NCBI RefSeq assembly: GCF_008056315.1
Contig: NZ_VRKQ01000008.1
Coordinates: 496,001 to 560,000 of the forward strand
Reading direction: 5' to 3'
Length of the DNA stretch: 64,000 bases
DNA from: Seonamhaeicola maritimus
GTDB lineage: Bacteria; Bacteroidota; Bacteroidia; Flavobacteriales; Flavobacteriaceae
Below, in pieces: positions 1 to 9,329 of the stretch. The first letter of the stretch is position 1; the number at the start of each line of letters is the position of its first letter. The notes below the pieces were generated by a model that was not told the origin of the DNA, searched no databases, and saw only the letters and a program-made list of their open reading frames with translations. A program made the translations under genes and the position numbers.

Positions 1-966
1 GGTTTCATCGTCACCATCTAGCCCTAAAATCATTTCAGTACTTATTTCAATACCATGAGCTTTAATGTTTGCAAATGCGGTATTGTAATTTTGAGGATCA
101 TTCCATTCTTTATCAATATGCGTAAGACTAGCTTCGTTAACCGTTTCAATTCCAAAAGATAGGATCCTGCATCCACTATCATAAGCTAATTGAAGCATAT
201 CATCCTCCTTAGCTATTTGCAGACTACATTGGCTGGCCCAGATTATTTTTTCGGGGATTAATGCCGTCCAAAGTTCTTTGCAGTAATTAAAGTCTACCCC
301 AATATTGTCATCGATAAAAGTAATATACTTACTGCCGTTTGCTTTGGCAGCTCTAACATCGCGAATCACCTGGTCAACAGGCCTCTTTCGATAACTACGT
401 TTAAAAAATTCTGAAATGGAGCAAAATGTGCAAGGAAACGGACAGCCTCTTGTGGCTTGCACAGGTCTCCAAAAACCATAGTATTTGGCATTAAATTTAT
501 GATATGCAGGAGGCGGAAAGGAAGTAACATCTGGAACCGATTCCATTTTGTAAATAGACTTTACCTCATTGTTTAAATAATCTTTTAAAAACCTTGGCCA
601 AGTATCTTCTGCTTCGCCTTTAATAATTACATCTGCATGGGGTCTGGTCATAGATTCATCGAATAAGGAAATGGCTATGCCTCCCATAACTACAATGGCA
701 CCTTTTCTTCTAAATTCGTCTCCAATTTGATATGCTCTAATGACTCCTGCTCCTCCCATACCAGTAAGTCCAACAATATCCCACCTTTCGTTCCAAGGAA
801 TAGGCTCTGACGTCTCAGACACACAAGTCACGTGAAAATATTCTGGTGTAATTGCAGCCAATTGTGGCATGGTCAACCCAGGTAAATAAGTTTTTCTTTG
901 GATGATGGGTTCCCCCTTTTTATCCAAACCTGTCGGACTGATTAAAAGAATTCTCGGTTTTATCAA
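1..966 (-). CDS. B12-binding domain radical SAM protein (partial, C-terminus beyond window)
   Basis: The reading frame runs without a stop from 966 to the window edge, so the C-terminal part is missing. I start it at a TTG (966) because an in-frame stop lies just upstream and the N-terminus then begins with PRILLISPTGLD, the first strand of a cobalamin-binding Rossmann domain; GMGGAGVIRAY follows. Around residue 175 is CPFPCTFC, the CxxxCxxC that binds the radical SAM 4Fe-4S cluster, preceded by RPVQATRG, and then YITFIDDNIGVD and GIETVNEASL, typical of the radical SAM barrel. Proteins of this layout carry out diverse methylations, cyclisations or rearrangements, so the substrate cannot be named. 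It stands alone on its strand, with pnp behind it. Confidence 0.85.
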   Translation of the reverse strand, partial: MIKPRILLISPTGLDKKGEPIIQRKTYLPGLTMPQLAAITPEYFHVTCVSETSEPIPWNERWDIVGLTGMGGAGVIRAYQIGDEFRRKGAIVVMGGIAISLFDESMTRPHADVIIKGEAEDTWPRFLKDYLNNEVKSIYKMESVPDVTSFPPPAYHKFNAKYYGFWRPVQATRGCPFPCTFCSISEFFKRSYRKRPVDQVIRDVRAAKANGSKYITFIDDNIGVDFNYCKELWTALIPEKIIWASQCSLQIAKEDDMLQLAYDSGCRILSFGIETVNEASLTHIDKEWNDPQNYNTAFANIKAHGIEISTEMILGLDGDDET

Positions 967-1207
967 AATTACTTTAGAATTAAATTATTGTTAGGGAGAA
1001 TAATAATTCCAAAGGCTTGCTCATGCAAAAATTTGAGATTTCAATGTAATCAAAATTTCTCGCAATTCAAAAAAAATATCCGCTTAAACATCTGATATAA
1101 ATGGAATTATATTATTTAAATTCAAAAAGTTTAGCTAATATAATAAATTGAAAAATAGAAGAGAGCTTTATAAGATCCGACCTATTTATTCAAGTTATAT
1201 AAGACAA

Positions 1208-1237
1208 AAAGCCCATCAATTTAAATTGACGGGCTTT
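1208..1237 (-). terminator. Intrinsic terminator of pnp
   Basis: Near-perfect hairpin AAAGCCC...GGGCTTT with a self-complementary centre (TCAATTTAAATTGA) and one A-C mismatch, followed on the minus strand by a T-run. It lies 24 bases after the pnp stop. Confidence 0.85.
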
Positions 1238-1260
1238 CAAAAGTATGTATTCAAAAAGAA

Positions 1261-3534
1261 TTAATCTTCTTTTTTGTCTTCTCTTGGTTTTCTATCGTCT
1301 CTGCGGTTATCTCTACCTCGATTATCACGTCCACGATTATCTCTACCTCGGTTATCACGTCCACTGCGGTTATCTCTAGAGTTATCTCTTGGTGGTCTTG
1401 CTATGTAACCTTCAGGTTTTGGTAAAATAGCTTTTCTAGATACTTTCTCTTTACGAGTTCTAGAATCAATACCAAAGTATTTTACATCAAATACATCACC
1501 CATGTTTACAACATCAGATACATTTTCAGTACGTTCCCATGCCAATTCACTAACGTGTAATAATACCTCATTTCCAGGAGCATCAACATATTCTACAACT
1601 GCACCAAAGTCAAGCATTTTAATGACTTTAACTTCATAAACGCTACCAACTACAGGCTTAAATAATAAAGAATCTATTTTTGCTAAAACAGCATCAATAC
1701 CTTTACTACCAACACCTAAAACTTCAACAACACCTTCTTCAGTAACAGGATCTTCATTAATTACAATAGTAGTCTCAGTTTCTTTTTGTAATTCTTGAAT
1801 TACTTTTCCACCAGGGCCAATTAAGGCACCAATAAATTCGTTAGGAATACGTCTTGTAACCATTGTAGGCGCATGATCCTTAACTTCAGCATTTGGAGTT
1901 TCAATAGTTTCAGTGATCTTACCTAAGATATGTAAACGACCATCACGAGCTTGTTTTAGAGCATTTACTAAAATCTCGTAACTTAATCCTTTTACTTTAA
2001 TATCCATTTGGCAAGCTGTAATACCATCTTCAGTACCAGTAACTTTAAAGTCCATATCTCCTAAGTGATCTTCATCACCTAAAATATCAGATAATACAGC
2101 ATATTTGCCAGATTCAGTATCAGTAATTAATCCCATTGCAATACCAGAAACAGGTTTCTTTAACTGTACACCAGCATCCATCATTGCCATTGTACCAGCA
2201 CAAACAGTTGCCATTGAAGACGAACCATTCGATTCTAAAATCTCAGAAACCACACGTACTGTATAAGGACAATCTTCAGGAACCATACCTTTTAAAGCAC
2301 GTTGTGCTAAATTACCATGTCCTACCTCACGACGAGATGTTCCACGAATAGGTCTAGCTTCACCCGTTGAAAAAGGAGGGAAGTTATAGTGTAAATAGAA
2401 ACGCTCTTCACCTTCGTAAGATGGCATATCTATTTGGTTTGCTTCTCTACTTGTCCCTAAAGTAACTGTAGCTAAAGCTTGAGTTTCTCCACGTGTAAAG
2501 ATTGAAGAGCCATGAGTAGAAGGCAAGTAATCAACCTCACACCAAATTGGTCTAATCTCGTCAGTTTTTCTACCATCTAAACGTAAACCTTCATTTAAGG
2601 TTAAATCTCTAACCGCCGCTTTTTCAGCTTTAGAGTAATATTTCGAAACTAAATCACCAAAATCTTCTAATTCTTCTTCAGAAAAAGTAGCTTTTATTTC
2701 TTCTTTAATTTCAGCAAATGCAGCTCCTCTTTCATGCTTTGCAGAACCAGCTTGTGCTACAGCATACACTTTATCGTATGCCATATCATGAATCTTTTTA
2801 GCTAAATCTTCATCTTCTCTTTCTGGCTCGTACTCACGAACTTCTTTTTTACCAAAAGCTTCTGCTAATGCAACTTGAGCAGCACATTGTACTTTAATAG
2901 CCTCATGTGCAAACTTAATAGCTTCAGTCATTTCTTCTTCAGAAATCTCATCCATTTCACCTTCAACCATCATAACAGAATCAGCAGAAGCACCAATCAT
3001 CATATCGATGTCAGACTCTTCTAATTGAGCACGTGTTGGGTTTATAACGAATTCACCATTTACACGACCAACTCTAGCTTCAGAGATTGGGCATTCAAAT
3101 GGGAAATCAGATAATTGAATAGCTGCAGAAGCCGCTAAACCTGCCATAGCATCAGGCATAACTTCATCATCATGAGACATTAACTGAATCATTACCTGAG
3201 TTTCAGAATGGTAATCTTTCGGGAATAATGGGCGTAAAACACGGTCTACTAAACGCATTGTTAATACCTCACCGTCACTTGGTCTAGCTTCTCTTTTAAA
3301 GAAACCACCAGGATAACGTCCAGCAGCAGCAAATTTTTCACGATAATCTACCGTTAAAGGTAAAAAGTCTACGTCTGCTTGTTTGTAGTTGGAAACAACT
3401 GTACATAGTAACATACATTTTCCAGATTGCACAACAACGCTACCATGCGCTTGTTTTGCTAATTTTCCAGTTTCAATAGAGATTTCTCTACCGTCACCAA
3501 GGTCTATAACCTCTTTAAATGTTTTTGGAATCAT
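1261..3534 (-). CDS. pnp: Polyribonucleotide nucleotidyltransferase (PNPase)
   Basis: 3'-to-5' phosphorolytic exoribonuclease in RNA turnover. The 757-residue protein has the full layout: first RNase PH domain (residues ~10-140, with [12 protein letters not shown]), helical linker, second RNase PH domain (~315-545, with [18 protein letters not shown]), KH domain with the GxxG loop as [12 protein letters not shown], and an S1 domain ([15 protein letters not shown]-like, read as [15 protein letters not shown]). The frame extends to a TTG at 3555, but I choose the ATG at 3534 (MIPKTFKEV), the usual family N-terminus, which also leaves room for the promoter at 3557-3585. The last ~45 residues are an Arg/Asp/Asn-rich tail with four tandem RGRDN-like units, not part of the catalytic fold. 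Single gene with its own terminator. Confidence 0.96.
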   Translation of the reverse strand: MIPKTFKEVIDLGDGREISIETGKLAKQAHGSVVVQSGKCMLLCTVVSNYKQADVDFLPLTVDYREKFAAAGRYPGGFFKREARPSDGEVLTMRLVDRVLRPLFPKDYHSETQVMIQLMSHDDEVMPDAMAGLAASAAIQLSDFPFECPISEARVGRVNGEFVINPTRAQLEESDIDMMIGASADSVMMVEGEMDEISEEEMTEAIKFAHEAIKVQCAAQVALAEAFGKKEVREYEPEREDEDLAKKIHDMAYDKVYAVAQAGSAKHERGAAFAEIKEEIKATFSEEELEDFGDLVSKYYSKAEKAAVRDLTLNEGLRLDGRKTDEIRPIWCEVDYLPSTHGSSIFTRGETQALATVTLGTSREANQIDMPSYEGEERFYLHYNFPPFSTGEARPIRGTSRREVGHGNLAQRALKGMVPEDCPYTVRVVSEILESNGSSSMATVCAGTMAMMDAGVQLKKPVSGIAMGLITDTESGKYAVLSDILGDEDHLGDMDFKVTGTEDGITACQMDIKVKGLSYEILVNALKQARDGRLHILGKITETIETPNAEVKDHAPTMVTRRIPNEFIGALIGPGGKVIQELQKETETTIVINEDPVTEEGVVEVLGVGSKGIDAVLAKIDSLLFKPVVGSVYEVKVIKMLDFGAVVEYVDAPGNEVLLHVSELAWERTENVSDVVNMGDVFDVKYFGIDSRTRKEKVSRKAILPKPEGYIARPPRDNSRDNRSGRDNRGRDNRGRDNRGRDNRRDDRKPREDKKED

Positions 3535-3556
3535 AAATTTTTTCTTCTCGTTCAAG

Positions 3557-3585
3557 CAAACCTATGCCTGAATCATGTTAAACAA
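3557..3585 (-). promoter_or_regulatory. Predicted promoter of pnp
   Basis: On the minus strand TTG (3585-3583), an 18-base spacer and TAGGTTTG (3564-3557) match the Bacteroidota sigma-A pattern TTG-N17-23-TAnnTTTG. It gives a leader of about 15-20 bases to the ATG at 3534, which supports that start over the upstream TTG. Confidence 0.55.
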
Positions 3586-3708
3586 TGGTCGTTGTGTTGT
3601 TGTAGTTGTTGTGTGAGACATGTAAATGTCTGTGACCAATGAAAAACTATAATTAGCTTCTTCTAATTTTCGGAGTTTTAACTCTCCCGAATAGAGTATT
3701 TATATTTT

Positions 3709-3786
3709 GGGCGTTACCCGCAAGGGGTCGGGCTTTCGGTAGTCGCTCTCTTTGAGGAGCTCCAACAATACCTCAATCCCTAACGC
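3709..3786 (+). repeat. Structured intergenic repeat, copy a
   Basis: 78 bp element starting GGGCGTTA and ending CCCTAACGC, in the 319-base gap between pnp and rpsO. Its ends pair (GCGTTA/TAACGC); inside are arm 1 (ACCC-gcaag-GGGT), the constant segment CGGGCTTTC, and arm 2 (GCTCTC-ttt-GAGGAGC-like). Related copies are at 14920-15008 and 38202-38282, with a fragment at 5225-5277. Apart from this element, the pnp promoter, a GTT-rich stretch around 3590-3620 and the 22-mer at 3787, I see nothing else in this gap. Confidence 0.75.
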
Positions 3787-3808
3787 ACCCTTCGACTTCG
3801 CTCAGGGT
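3787..3808 (-). repeat. 22-bp dispersed repeat ACCCTGAGCG(A/T)AGTCG...
   Basis: On the minus strand this reads ACCCTGAGCGAAGTCGAAGG followed by GT. The same 22-mer with one difference occurs on the plus strand at 46212-46233. Its ends (ACCCT/AGGGT) can pair. It directly abuts the end of repeat copy a. Confidence 0.7.
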
Positions 3809-3810
3809 AA

Positions 3811-3840
3811 AAAATAAAAACCACGCTAAATGCGTGGTCT
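3811..3840 (-). terminator. Intrinsic terminator of rpsO
   Basis: Hairpin ACCACGC-taaat-GCGTGGT followed on the minus strand by TTTTTATTTTTT, 13 bases after the rpsO stop. Confidence 0.85.
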
Positions 3841-3853
3841 TTACTTATTGTGA

Positions 3854-4123
3854 TTATTTTCTTAATCCTAATTCTTTAACTATCGCACGATATCTTAAGA
3901 TATCTTTTTTAGTTAAGTAATCTAATAACGCTCTACGCTTACCTACTAATTTTACTAACGAACGCTCAGTGTTATAATCTTTACGATTGTTTTTTAAGTG
4001 TTCAGTTAAATGGTTAATTCTGTGAGTAAACAACGCAATTTGCGCTTCCGCAGTACCAGAATCGTTTTTCCCTTTTCCGTGTTTTGCGAAGATTTCTTCT
4101 TTAATTTCTTTTGTTAAATACAT
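3854..4123 (-). CDS. rpsO: 30S ribosomal protein S15
   Basis: Small-subunit protein that binds the 16S rRNA central domain and bridges to 23S rRNA. The 89-residue product beginning MYLTKEIKEEIF is full family length and carries the expected DSGTAEAQIALFT and LVGKRRALLDYL segments. The open frame continues 19 codons upstream to 4180, but that extension has no family counterpart and would run through the leader hairpin and into the promoter region, so I take the ATG at 4123. It is a single transcription unit between its own promoter (4178-4207) and terminator. Confidence 0.97.
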   Translation of the reverse strand: MYLTKEIKEEIFAKHGKGKNDSGTAEAQIALFTHRINHLTEHLKNNRKDYNTERSLVKLVGKRRALLDYLTKKDILRYRAIVKELGLRK

Positions 4124-4155
4124 GCTAATATTATTGTAAATGATTTTTATGTATA

Positions 4156-4172
4156 CGAAAGGTCTTCTTTCG
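4156..4172 (-). promoter_or_regulatory. Hairpin in the rpsO leader
   Basis: The minus-strand transcript reads CGAAAGAAGACCTTTCG: a perfect 6-bp stem with a 5-base loop, about 33 bases before the rpsO ATG and immediately after the predicted start of transcription. S15 represses its own mRNA through leader structures in several bacteria; that this hairpin does so here is inference. Confidence 0.35.
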
Positions 4173-4177
4173 AGCGG

Positions 4178-4207
4178 CAAATATACGGTTTTTTATTGAT
4201 TTGCAAA
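4178..4207 (-). promoter_or_regulatory. Predicted promoter of rpsO
   Basis: TTTG (4207-4204), an 18-base spacer and TATATTTG (4185-4178) on the minus strand match both Bacteroidota promoter boxes. Predicted leader about 50 bases. Confidence 0.65.
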
Positions 4208-4225
4208 TGAATATATTGAAAAGAA

Positions 4226-4249
4226 AAAGCGACCTATTTAGGTCGCTTT
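4226..4249 (-). terminator. Intrinsic terminator of accD
   Basis: Perfect stem AAAGCGACC-tattta-GGTCGCTTT flanked by T/A runs on both sides, directly after the accD stop. Confidence 0.88.
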
Positions 4250-4251
4250 TT

Positions 4252-5109
4252 TTATGCTCTTAAAGGTTGATTTAGTATTAAATCTATATACTGATTCACC
4301 CTGTTTTTTAAATCTCTGCGAAGAGTTATAAAATCTAAGAATCCGTGTTCTAATAAAAACTCAGAGGTTTGGAAACCATCGGGTAAATCTTGTCCTGTGG
4401 TGTCTTTGACTACTCTTGGTCCTGCGAACCCAATTAAAGCTCCTGGTTCACTAATATTAATATCACCTAACATAGCAAAAGAGGCTGTTGTTCCACCAGT
4501 AGTTGGGTCTGTACATAATGATATATAAGGTAATTTAGCTTCAGCCAATTGTGCTAACTTAACCGATGTTTTTGCAAGCTGCATTAAAGATAAGGCTGCT
4601 TCCATCATTCTTGCACCACCAGATTTAGAGATAACCATTAAAGGTAGTTCATGCTTTAATGCATAATCTGCTGCACGTGCAATTTTTTCGCCAACAACAC
4701 TACCCATAGAGCCACCAATAAAACTAAAATCCATACAGGCAACTACTAAGTCTTTTCCTTTAGATTTACCAACTGCAGTTCTAACAGCATCTTTAAGTTT
4801 AGTTTTACTTTGAGCTGCTTTTAAGCGGTCTGGATATTTTTTAGTGTCTTCAAATTTTAAAGGGTCTTTAGACTCTAAGCCAGCATCAAGTTCTTTAAAC
4901 TTATTATCATCAAAAAGTATTTCGAAATATTCTTTACTACCTATACGTACGTGATAACCATCTTCTGGACTTACATAAAAGTTCTGTTCTAGCTCTTCTG
5001 TGTCTACAATTTTACCGGTTGGTGATTTGTACCAAAGTCCTTTAGGAGTGTCCTTTTTTTCTTCGGTTGTAGTGGTTATTCCTTTATTTTTTCTTTTAAA
5101 CCAAGACAT
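4252..5109 (-). CDS. accD: Acetyl-CoA carboxylase carboxyltransferase subunit beta
   Basis: Beta half of the carboxyltransferase that moves CO2 from carboxybiotin to acetyl-CoA, making malonyl-CoA for fatty acid synthesis; it pairs with AccA, which is not in this window. The 285-residue protein has the crotonase-like core with [35 protein letters not shown] and [11 protein letters not shown]. Oddity: the N-terminal zinc ribbon of the E. coli enzyme is replaced. The segment [16 protein letters not shown]...YVSPEDGYH aligns with the zinc ribbon, but all four cysteine positions hold other residues. I believe this is usual in flavobacteria. Single gene with its own terminator. Confidence 0.95.
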   Translation of the reverse strand: MSWFKRKNKGITTTTEEKKDTPKGLWYKSPTGKIVDTEELEQNFYVSPEDGYHVRIGSKEYFEILFDDNKFKELDAGLESKDPLKFEDTKKYPDRLKAAQSKTKLKDAVRTAVGKSKGKDLVVACMDFSFIGGSMGSVVGEKIARAADYALKHELPLMVISKSGGARMMEAALSLMQLAKTSVKLAQLAEAKLPYISLCTDPTTGGTTASFAMLGDINISEPGALIGFAGPRVVKDTTGQDLPDGFQTSEFLLEHGFLDFITLRRDLKNRVNQYIDLILNQPLRA

Positions 5110-5224
5110 ATGATTTATAATTTTAGTTTTACAATGATACCAATATTTAATGATTTATCATTGTATTTGTGTTAAGGATTACTCATGCATATTGATCGTA
5201 AATTATGAAATCGTGAATGCACAG

Positions 5225-5277
5225 CATTTGAGGCATTTGTTGGAGCTCCTCAAAGAGAGCGACTGCCAAAAGCCTGA
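5225..5277 (-). repeat. Fragment of the structured intergenic repeat (copy d)
   Basis: On the minus strand the segment GCAGTCGCTCTCTTTGAGGA and its flanks match the middle of copy a (about 3727-3775) closely, but both GCGTTA termini are missing. It sits in the 315-base gap between accD and fbaA, which otherwise holds only the fbaA terminator and AT-rich sequence. Confidence 0.65.
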
Positions 5278-5369
5278 AGACAAAATTAAACCTTTTTTTA
5301 ATTTTGTGGTAACACCCAAGTACTTTATTGTAATGCGTGCATATTACTTTTTTGAAGTATGGGTAAAAG

Positions 5370-5397
5370 AAAAGGCTCTGATAACTCAGAACCTTTT
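5370..5397 (-). terminator. Intrinsic terminator of fbaA
   Basis: Hairpin AAAGG-c-TCTGA / TCAGA-a-CCTTT with one internal mismatch, T-run on the minus strand side, about 28 bases after the fbaA stop. Confidence 0.75.
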
Positions 5398-5424
5398 TAT
5401 AATTAGAATACTTAAAATATTGAT

Positions 5425-6492
5425 TTATAAAGTATTTACATTGTTTAAATCTTCAAAAGCCTTCTTTAAACGCTCAACAAAAGTTTTTTCTCCTTCGCGT
5501 AACCAAACACGTGGATCATAATATTTTTTGTTAGGCACGTCATCTCCGTCCGGGTTTCCAATTTGAGATTGTAAGTAACCAGATTTATCACTCATGTAAT
5601 TGCGAATACCGCTCATAAATGCATATTGTAAATCAGTATCGATATTCATTTTAATTACGCCGTAGCTAATACCTTCTCTAATTTCTTCTACCGTAGAACC
5701 AGAACCACCGTGGAATACAAAATCTATATGATTATGCTCTACACCATATTTTTCTGTAATATATTCTTGAGAATTCTTTAAGATTTTAGGTGTTAACTTA
5801 ACGTTTCCTGGTTTGTAAACTCCATGTACGTTACCAAAAGCTGCTGCAATTGTAAATTGAGGACTTACTTTGCTTAACTCTTCATAAGCATAAGCTACTT
5901 CTTCTGGTTGTGTGTATAATTTAGAATCATCTACATCTGTATTATCCACACCATCTTCTTCACCACCTGTAATACCAAGTTCAATTTCTAAAGTCATACC
6001 CATTTTGCTCATACGCTCTAAATAGGTTTTACAAATTTCAATGTTTTCTTCAATTGGCTCTTCAGAAAGGTCAATCATATGAGAACTGAAAAGTGATTTT
6101 CCAGTTTCTGCAAAGTGTTTTTCACTTGCATCTAATAAACCATCAATCCAAGGTAATAGTTTTTTAGCACAGTGGTCTGTATGTAAAATAACAGGAACAC
6201 CATATTCTACAGCTAAGGTGTGAACATGTTTAGCTCCGGCTACTGCACCTGCAATAGCTGCTTTTTGTCCTTCATTGCTTAAACCTTTACCAGCATTAAA
6301 CTGTGCACCACCGTTAGAAAATTGAATAATAACAGGAGCATTTAAATCTCTTGCAGTTTCTAAAACTCCGTTTATAGTGTCTGAACCAATAACATTAACA
6401 GCAGGAAGTGCGTAATTGTTAGCTTTTGCATGGTTGAAAATAGCTTGAACTTCCTGACCTGTAGCTACTCCCGGTTTTATATTGTGTCCCAT
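5425..6492 (-). CDS. fbaA: Class II fructose-bisphosphate aldolase
   Basis: Zinc-dependent aldolase interconverting fructose-1,6-bisphosphate with dihydroxyacetone phosphate and glyceraldehyde-3-phosphate in glycolysis and gluconeogenesis. The 355-residue length fits the E. coli FbaA type. Visible motifs are HTDHCAKK (catalytic Asp and zinc His, residues ~105-112), LEIELGITGGEEDGVDN, FVFHGGSGSTVEEI (phosphate binding) and MNIDTDLQYA near the C-terminus. The ATG at 6492 gives the family-typical N-terminus MGHNIKPGVATG. Own promoter box at 6528-6535 and own terminator. Confidence 0.96.
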   Translation of the reverse strand: MGHNIKPGVATGQEVQAIFNHAKANNYALPAVNVIGSDTINGVLETARDLNAPVIIQFSNGGAQFNAGKGLSNEGQKAAIAGAVAGAKHVHTLAVEYGVPVILHTDHCAKKLLPWIDGLLDASEKHFAETGKSLFSSHMIDLSEEPIEENIEICKTYLERMSKMGMTLEIELGITGGEEDGVDNTDVDDSKLYTQPEEVAYAYEELSKVSPQFTIAAAFGNVHGVYKPGNVKLTPKILKNSQEYITEKYGVEHNHIDFVFHGGSGSTVEEIREGISYGVIKMNIDTDLQYAFMSGIRNYMSDKSGYLQSQIGNPDGDDVPNKKYYDPRVWLREGEKTFVERLKKAFEDLNNVNTL

Positions 6493-6527
6493 TTTTGAAT
6501 TAATTTTAATTTAGTAATTAGTGGCAG

Positions 6528-6535
6528 CAAAAGTA
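6528..6535 (-). promoter_or_regulatory. Predicted -7 box of the fbaA promoter
   Basis: TACTTTTG on the minus strand followed by CTGC, matching TAnnTTTG; about 36 bases before the start codon. I see no clear TTG box upstream. Confidence 0.45.
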
Positions 6536-6625
6536 ATTAAAATTTAGAGAATTACAGTCAGTTTTTTGTACTGAAAAGATGAATTAACCACTAAAACGTT
6601 ATAGTATAAATTATTGAAAAGGAGC

Positions 6626-9151
6626 TTAAAAGGGGTAGTTTATACCTATGTTATAAACGGCATTTGAGAAGTTATAATCTTTTAACCATCTATTTCCTAA
6701 TTCATAAACAGGGTCATAGGTTTTAAAGCCTATATCAAAACGAAATACGAAAAAGCTAAAATCATATCGTAAGCCAAAACCAGAACCAACAGCAATATCT
6801 TTTAATGAGTTCAAACTTGTAAAAGTGGCTCTTTCATCTTCAACATCATCTAGGGCATTCCATATATTTCCTGCGTCAACAAATAGGGCGCCATTTAAAT
6901 TTTCAAAAATATTAAAACGTTGTTCCAAATTAAAAGCTAATTTTAAATTAGCTTCATTAAATTCATTTGCGGATTGTAAACTTCCAGGACCTAGGCGGTA
7001 AGCAGTCCACGCTCTATTATCATTTGGACCTCCTGCAAAGAAACTTTTTGAAAATGGAATATTGGTAGAGTTTCCGTAAGGAATGGCAATACCAAAAAAG
7101 CTTCTAAATGCTAATACATTTTTTTTTCCTAAATCCCAGTGTTTTGTGTATTCTAATTCAGTTTTAGCGTACTGAGAGAAAGCCACATTAAATAGTTTGT
7201 AACGGTCGTTCTCGTCTTTCTCAAGACCTAAAAGCTTTGAGGTAGTAGATAATAAATTACCAGCTAACTCAACTTTAAATCTAAAAATGGAGAAGTTTTC
7301 ATCAAATAAATTGGTTCTTCCATCATTGGTAAAACTAAAGCTAGATGACAGTATTAGATTGTTTTCTGTTAGACGTTCTTTTCTTTCGTCTATACTATTT
7401 ATTGTTGATAATTGGCTTTCTGAAATCTCATTTGGTGTATTATCAGCAAGGGCGTAATCAATAAATGTATTAGCGCCATCAGGTATAGATAAATCTGCAT
7501 CTTCATCAATATAATTTACATCTTTTGCGGTTTGATTTAAAAGGTCATAAGAGTTTTGATAAACCTCAAAGTAGTTGTCAATATTAATGTTTCTTACGTA
7601 TTGTATATTGAATAAATCGAGCCTATTTGTTTTTTTACTATTGGGAAACCAGTTATAATTAAGGGTTCCTGTAAAAGTTTGTTTATCAAGGCCAATGTTA
7701 GTTTGCCCCGAAGTTGATATACCAATTCTTGTATTGGGCGACATGTATTTTGGTATAATTCGTTCGGTATAGAAAGGTGATAATAATCTAGGAATTGTAA
7801 GTTTCACGTCAAGACCTAATTCATTAATATCGAAGAATGGATCATCGGGGTTATTTTTATCTTTTGAGGCTCCAACTGAACCAATAGCTGAAACTTGTAA
7901 TGTTTCAGCACCTCTAAAAATATTTCGAATTAAAAGACTTGGATTTACTGAAAAACCTATAGTTTGAATATTACTTTGGGATATATCTGCTCCCATGCTT
8001 AAGCTAAATTTCTTTAATGGAGCTAATTTGATAGTGCTTGAAAGCGAATTATCTAAATTTTCGGCATATTCAATATTTGGGTATTTAAACGTGAGCAATT
8101 GGTTAATATGTCTATATGTTAGCGTTCTATCTCTATCTCTAAAAATATCTCCCGGTGTTATAAAAATAGCATCGGTTAAAGCTCTTGGTTTATAACGCAT
8201 TTTCCCGTAGCTATAAAATGTATAGCCTCCAAATTTAATCGTGTCTTGTGGAGTTTGGTTTCTTTTATCGTAAGAGTAATCAGTATAAATATTTACTTCA
8301 CGAATATCGTAAATTTTAAATGGCTCTCTTCTAATAGAGTCTGGAGTTCTAATTGCTCTATTTTGAATTTGAACCCCCACATTAACCTTTTTATTTGTTC
8401 CAACGGTATCTATTTCAAAGGTTACATAATCTTGATTGAAATGGTAAACACCAGAATTCCTTAATTCATTAGAAATTCGTTCTCTTTCTTGCTCAAAATT
8501 ATTAGTTCTGTATTGCTCATTTGATTTTATTAGTGCTTTTTCTTTTGTGTTTTGATAAATAGAATCCACAATTTCTGACTTTACATTAGATGAAATAGAA
8601 TCTAGAATAAAAGCCTCTCCAGTGTTTATAATATATTCAATTTGAGCACGTTTATTGTCGTTTTTTTTAAGTTTGTAGTCTGTGTTTACATCAAACCAAC
8701 CATTATTTATATAGTGATTTTGGAAACGTCCAATAGACTTTTTTGTTTGTGATTCATTTACAATAACAGGAGCTTCTCCAGTTTTTCTTAACCAATTATT
8801 GAAACCAACCGAAGATTCTTTTAGTTTATCAACCTGCTTTTTTGATAATTTTCGAGTTAATCGTTCTCTACGATTAGGCTTTTTATCTAGCCAAACTTCA
8901 AATAAAGAGTCTCTATTTTCTCTACCTAAGTTATATACGTGTAATCTTAAGGGAACGCCTAAAATCTTTCTGTTTGGATTTTGAGCCAACAAATTATTAA
9001 TGGTTTCAGAGTTCTCTTTTTTACCGTTTACCAATATGGTATTATCTGTTAAAAGGTATTCGTCTTCAGCAACTCTTTTGGTAGCCTCACATCCTGTTAA
9101 GCATTCAATAAATAATAAGAAAACTAATATTTTTGAGAGAAGCTTTTTCAA
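6626..9151 (-). CDS. tamL: Omp85-superfamily outer membrane lipoprotein, TamL-like
   Basis: Predicted outer membrane beta-barrel assembly/translocation protein of the BamA/TamA superfamily, in the lipidated form found in Bacteroidota. Start is a TTG at 9151; it is the only start that gives the signal peptide MKKLLSKILVFLLFIECLTG followed by Cys21, a lipobox (LTGC). POTRA-like sequence follows (residues ~30-370), then a 16-strand-type barrel with the conserved lid-loop segment FFAGGPNDNRAW (where classical members have VRGF/Y) and a C-terminal strand ending NYPF. 841 residues is normal for this group. The usual partner tamB is not next to it. It could instead be another Omp85 paralog; barrel identity is secure, the exact subfamily less so. 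Confidence 0.82.
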   Translation of the reverse strand: MKKLLSKILVFLLFIECLTGCEATKRVAEDEYLLTDNTILVNGKKENSETINNLLAQNPNRKILGVPLRLHVYNLGRENRDSLFEVWLDKKPNRRERLTRKLSKKQVDKLKESSVGFNNWLRKTGEAPVIVNESQTKKSIGRFQNHYINNGWFDVNTDYKLKKNDNKRAQIEYIINTGEAFILDSISSNVKSEIVDSIYQNTKEKALIKSNEQYRTNNFEQERERISNELRNSGVYHFNQDYVTFEIDTVGTNKKVNVGVQIQNRAIRTPDSIRREPFKIYDIREVNIYTDYSYDKRNQTPQDTIKFGGYTFYSYGKMRYKPRALTDAIFITPGDIFRDRDRTLTYRHINQLLTFKYPNIEYAENLDNSLSSTIKLAPLKKFSLSMGADISQSNIQTIGFSVNPSLLIRNIFRGAETLQVSAIGSVGASKDKNNPDDPFFDINELGLDVKLTIPRLLSPFYTERIIPKYMSPNTRIGISTSGQTNIGLDKQTFTGTLNYNWFPNSKKTNRLDLFNIQYVRNINIDNYFEVYQNSYDLLNQTAKDVNYIDEDADLSIPDGANTFIDYALADNTPNEISESQLSTINSIDERKERLTENNLILSSSFSFTNDGRTNLFDENFSIFRFKVELAGNLLSTTSKLLGLEKDENDRYKLFNVAFSQYAKTELEYTKHWDLGKKNVLAFRSFFGIAIPYGNSTNIPFSKSFFAGGPNDNRAWTAYRLGPGSLQSANEFNEANLKLAFNLEQRFNIFENLNGALFVDAGNIWNALDDVEDERATFTSLNSLKDIAVGSGFGLRYDFSFFVFRFDIGFKTYDPVYELGNRWLKDYNFSNAVYNIGINYPF

Positions 9152-9329
9152 ATGAAACTAAAAATTAATAAGGGTTCTGTTGTTTATAAATTAAAAGAAA
9201 TAATATTTATTGAGTACGTGCTCAAAAATACACTATTTCATCTGTTTATTTAAATAATTTTAATCTTGGGTAACCATAACCAGATTTTTTATTTTCTTTA
9301 TAAAATAAAATGAAACTACCATAGGTTAC

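Noticed and set aside
2136-2351. Plus-strand open frame inside pnp
   Set aside because: Antisense shadow of a conserved enzyme gene, composition typical of reversed coding sequence.
3854-4180. Longer 108-residue version of S15
   Set aside because: Extra 19 residues have no family match and cover the leader hairpin and part of the promoter.
5150-5521. 123-codon plus-strand frame between accD and fbaA
   Set aside because: It runs through a repeat fragment, a terminator and the end of fbaA; no protein-like features.
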